From contig QIAI01000361.1 in NCBI GenBank assembly GCA_003224995.1, positions 7,560-13,755 on the forward strand: a stretch of 6,196 bases of DNA, in the 5' to 3' direction. This DNA comes from Acidobacteriota bacterium. GTDB taxonomy: Bacteria > Acidobacteriota > Terriglobia > Terriglobales > Acidobacteriaceae. Positions 5,232 through 6,196 of the stretch are shown one piece after another; position 1 is the first letter of the stretch; each line of letters starts with the position of its first letter. Under the pieces are notes generated by a model. The model did not search any database. It was not told the origin of the DNA and saw nothing but the letters and a program-made list of their open reading frames with translations. A program made the translations under genes and the position numbers.

Positions 5232-6196
5232 ATGAATGTCCAGAGTGCGCCAAGACCGACTCATGGGAGTGTTGATCCTGGACTTGTTCCCCAGAAGGTT
5301 TTGTACACCGGTGCCCGAATGCCTGCGATCGGGTTGGGGACCTTTGGTTCGGACCACGTCTCTGGCTCTGAAGTTGCCTCTGCCGTGGTAGGTGCCGCGG
5401 TCGTCGGCTATCGGCACTTCGATTGTGCATCCGTCTATGGCAACGAACACGAGATCGGTTCCGCGCTCCAGCAGATTCTCGGAACCACGAAACGCGACCA
5501 GTTGTGGATCACTTCGAAGCTATGGAATGACAAACACGGGGAAAACGACGTAATTCCTTCGTGCAAGCAGTCTCTCGCCGACCTGAGACTGGACTATCTT
5601 GATCTTTACCTGGTGCACTGGCCCTTCCCCAATTACCATCCTCCCGGTTGCGATGTCACGTCCCGCAACAAGAATGCGAAGCCATACCTCCACGCTGAGT
5701 TTATGAAGACTTGGCGCCAGATGGAGGAGTTGGTCGACTCGGGCCTGGTTCGTCACATCGGGACCTCCAATATGACGATCCCGAAATTGAAGCTTCTTTT
5801 ACGTGACGCTCGCATCAAGCCGGCCGTGAATGAGATGGAATTGCACCCCCACTTTCAGCAGCAGGAACTGTTCGATTTCGTAAGGTCTAACGGCATGATC
5901 CCTGTCGGATATTGCCCCATTGGATCACCAGCACGGCCGGAACGAGATCGTACGCCTGACGACACCGAACCGACTCACGATCCGGTGATTGTCAAGGTTG
6001 CCAACCGCCTGGGAGTGCATCCCGCAGTCGTATGTCTGAAGTGGGCCGTGCAGCGCGGGCAGGTACCGATTCCATTCTCGATCAACCGCGACCATTACCT
6101 CAGCAACCTTGAAGGTGTCGTAAGCCATCCGTTGACCGATGACGAAATGCGTGAGGTCAGTGCAATTGACAGGAATTGCCGCCTCATAAAAGGCCA
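5232..6196 (+). CDS. Aldo/keto reductase, 3' end cut by the window edge (321 codons present)
   Basis: NAD(P)H-dependent cytoplasmic oxidoreductase of the AKR (beta/alpha)8 family, reducing aldehydes, ketones or sugars to alcohols. The frame is open from 5232 to the last base without a stop. MPAIGLGTFGS (30-40) opens the barrel. The catalytic tetrad is visible: Asp64 in RHFDCA, Tyr69 in SVYGNE, Lys96 in WITSKLW and His129 in YLVHWPF. GLVRHIGTSN (171-180) and AVNEMELHPHFQQ (198-210) are standard AKR blocks. The cofactor loop reads PIPFSINRDHYLSN (279-292). Here Phe stands where many NADPH-dependent members have Lys in IPKS, so cofactor preference may differ. AKRs are about 300-340 residues long, so probably only a short C-terminal tail is missing. 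The gene is transcribed away from the lacI-type gene. Its promoter carries the same operator-like palindrome as the alpha-galactosidase operon, suggesting a role in the same sugar response. Galactose or other sugar reduction is only a guess. Confidence 0.9.
   Translation, partial: MNVQSAPRPTHGSVDPGLVPQKVLYTGARMPAIGLGTFGSDHVSGSEVASAVVGAAVVGYRHFDCASVYGNEHEIGSALQQILGTTKRDQLWITSKLWNDKHGENDVIPSCKQSLADLRLDYLDLYLVHWPFPNYHPPGCDVTSRNKNAKPYLHAEFMKTWRQMEELVDSGLVRHIGTSNMTIPKLKLLLRDARIKPAVNEMELHPHFQQQELFDFVRSNGMIPVGYCPIGSPARPERDRTPDDTEPTHDPVIVKVANRLGVHPAVVCLKWAVQRGQVPIPFSINRDHYLSNLEGVVSHPLTDDEMREVSAIDRNCRLIKG

Noticed and set aside
5124..5450. Two overlapping minus-strand frames of about 100 codons across the reductase 5' end
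   Set aside because: They overlap the reductase start, have no recognisable motif, and conflict with a clear AKR coding frame and promoter.

Overview
The window looks like part of a carbohydrate-utilisation locus from a Gram-negative soil-type bacterium, most plausibly an acidobacterium. That placement is an inference: it rests on the LacI N-terminus style, the Tat-exported glycosidase, the CE1-like esterase and GH3 neighbours, and moderately high GC. No rRNA, tRNA, CRISPR array, insertion sequence or phage feature is visible. Four protein genes read cleanly, and a fifth at the left edge is damaged.

Layout, left to right. Positions 1-300, minus strand: the N-terminal part of a secreted GH3 beta-glycosidase. 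It has no usable start, an in-frame TGA in the signal peptide and two apparent frameshifts, so it is either a decaying gene or a poor-quality contig end. Positions 400-1467, minus: a secreted alpha/beta-hydrolase esterase with a GHSMGG serine motif. Positions 1556-3721, minus: a GH36-type alpha-galactosidase with a Tat signal. Positions 3980-5032, minus: a LacI-family repressor. Positions 5232 to the right edge, plus: an aldo/keto reductase that runs off the window.

Regulation is the most interesting part. Two copies of an imperfect palindrome, CGrTA-N4-TAyCG, occur in the window, one upstream of the reductase and one upstream of the alpha-galactosidase. Each fills the 17-bp spacer of a candidate sigma70 promoter and ends 2 bp before the -10 hexamer. 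They agree at 11 of 14 positions when read in the direction of transcription. This is what a local LacI-family repressor would be expected to bind. It suggests that one repressor, encoded between the two targets, controls alpha-galactosidase-esterase-(GH3) leftwards and the reductase rightwards.

Inferred joint role: exported enzymes strip galactosyl and acyl side groups and beta-linked sugars from plant hemicellulose or galactosides. The cytoplasmic reductase may act on a released sugar or aldehyde. The repressor would sense the sugar. The substrate, the inducer and the role of the reductase cannot be fixed from sequence alone.
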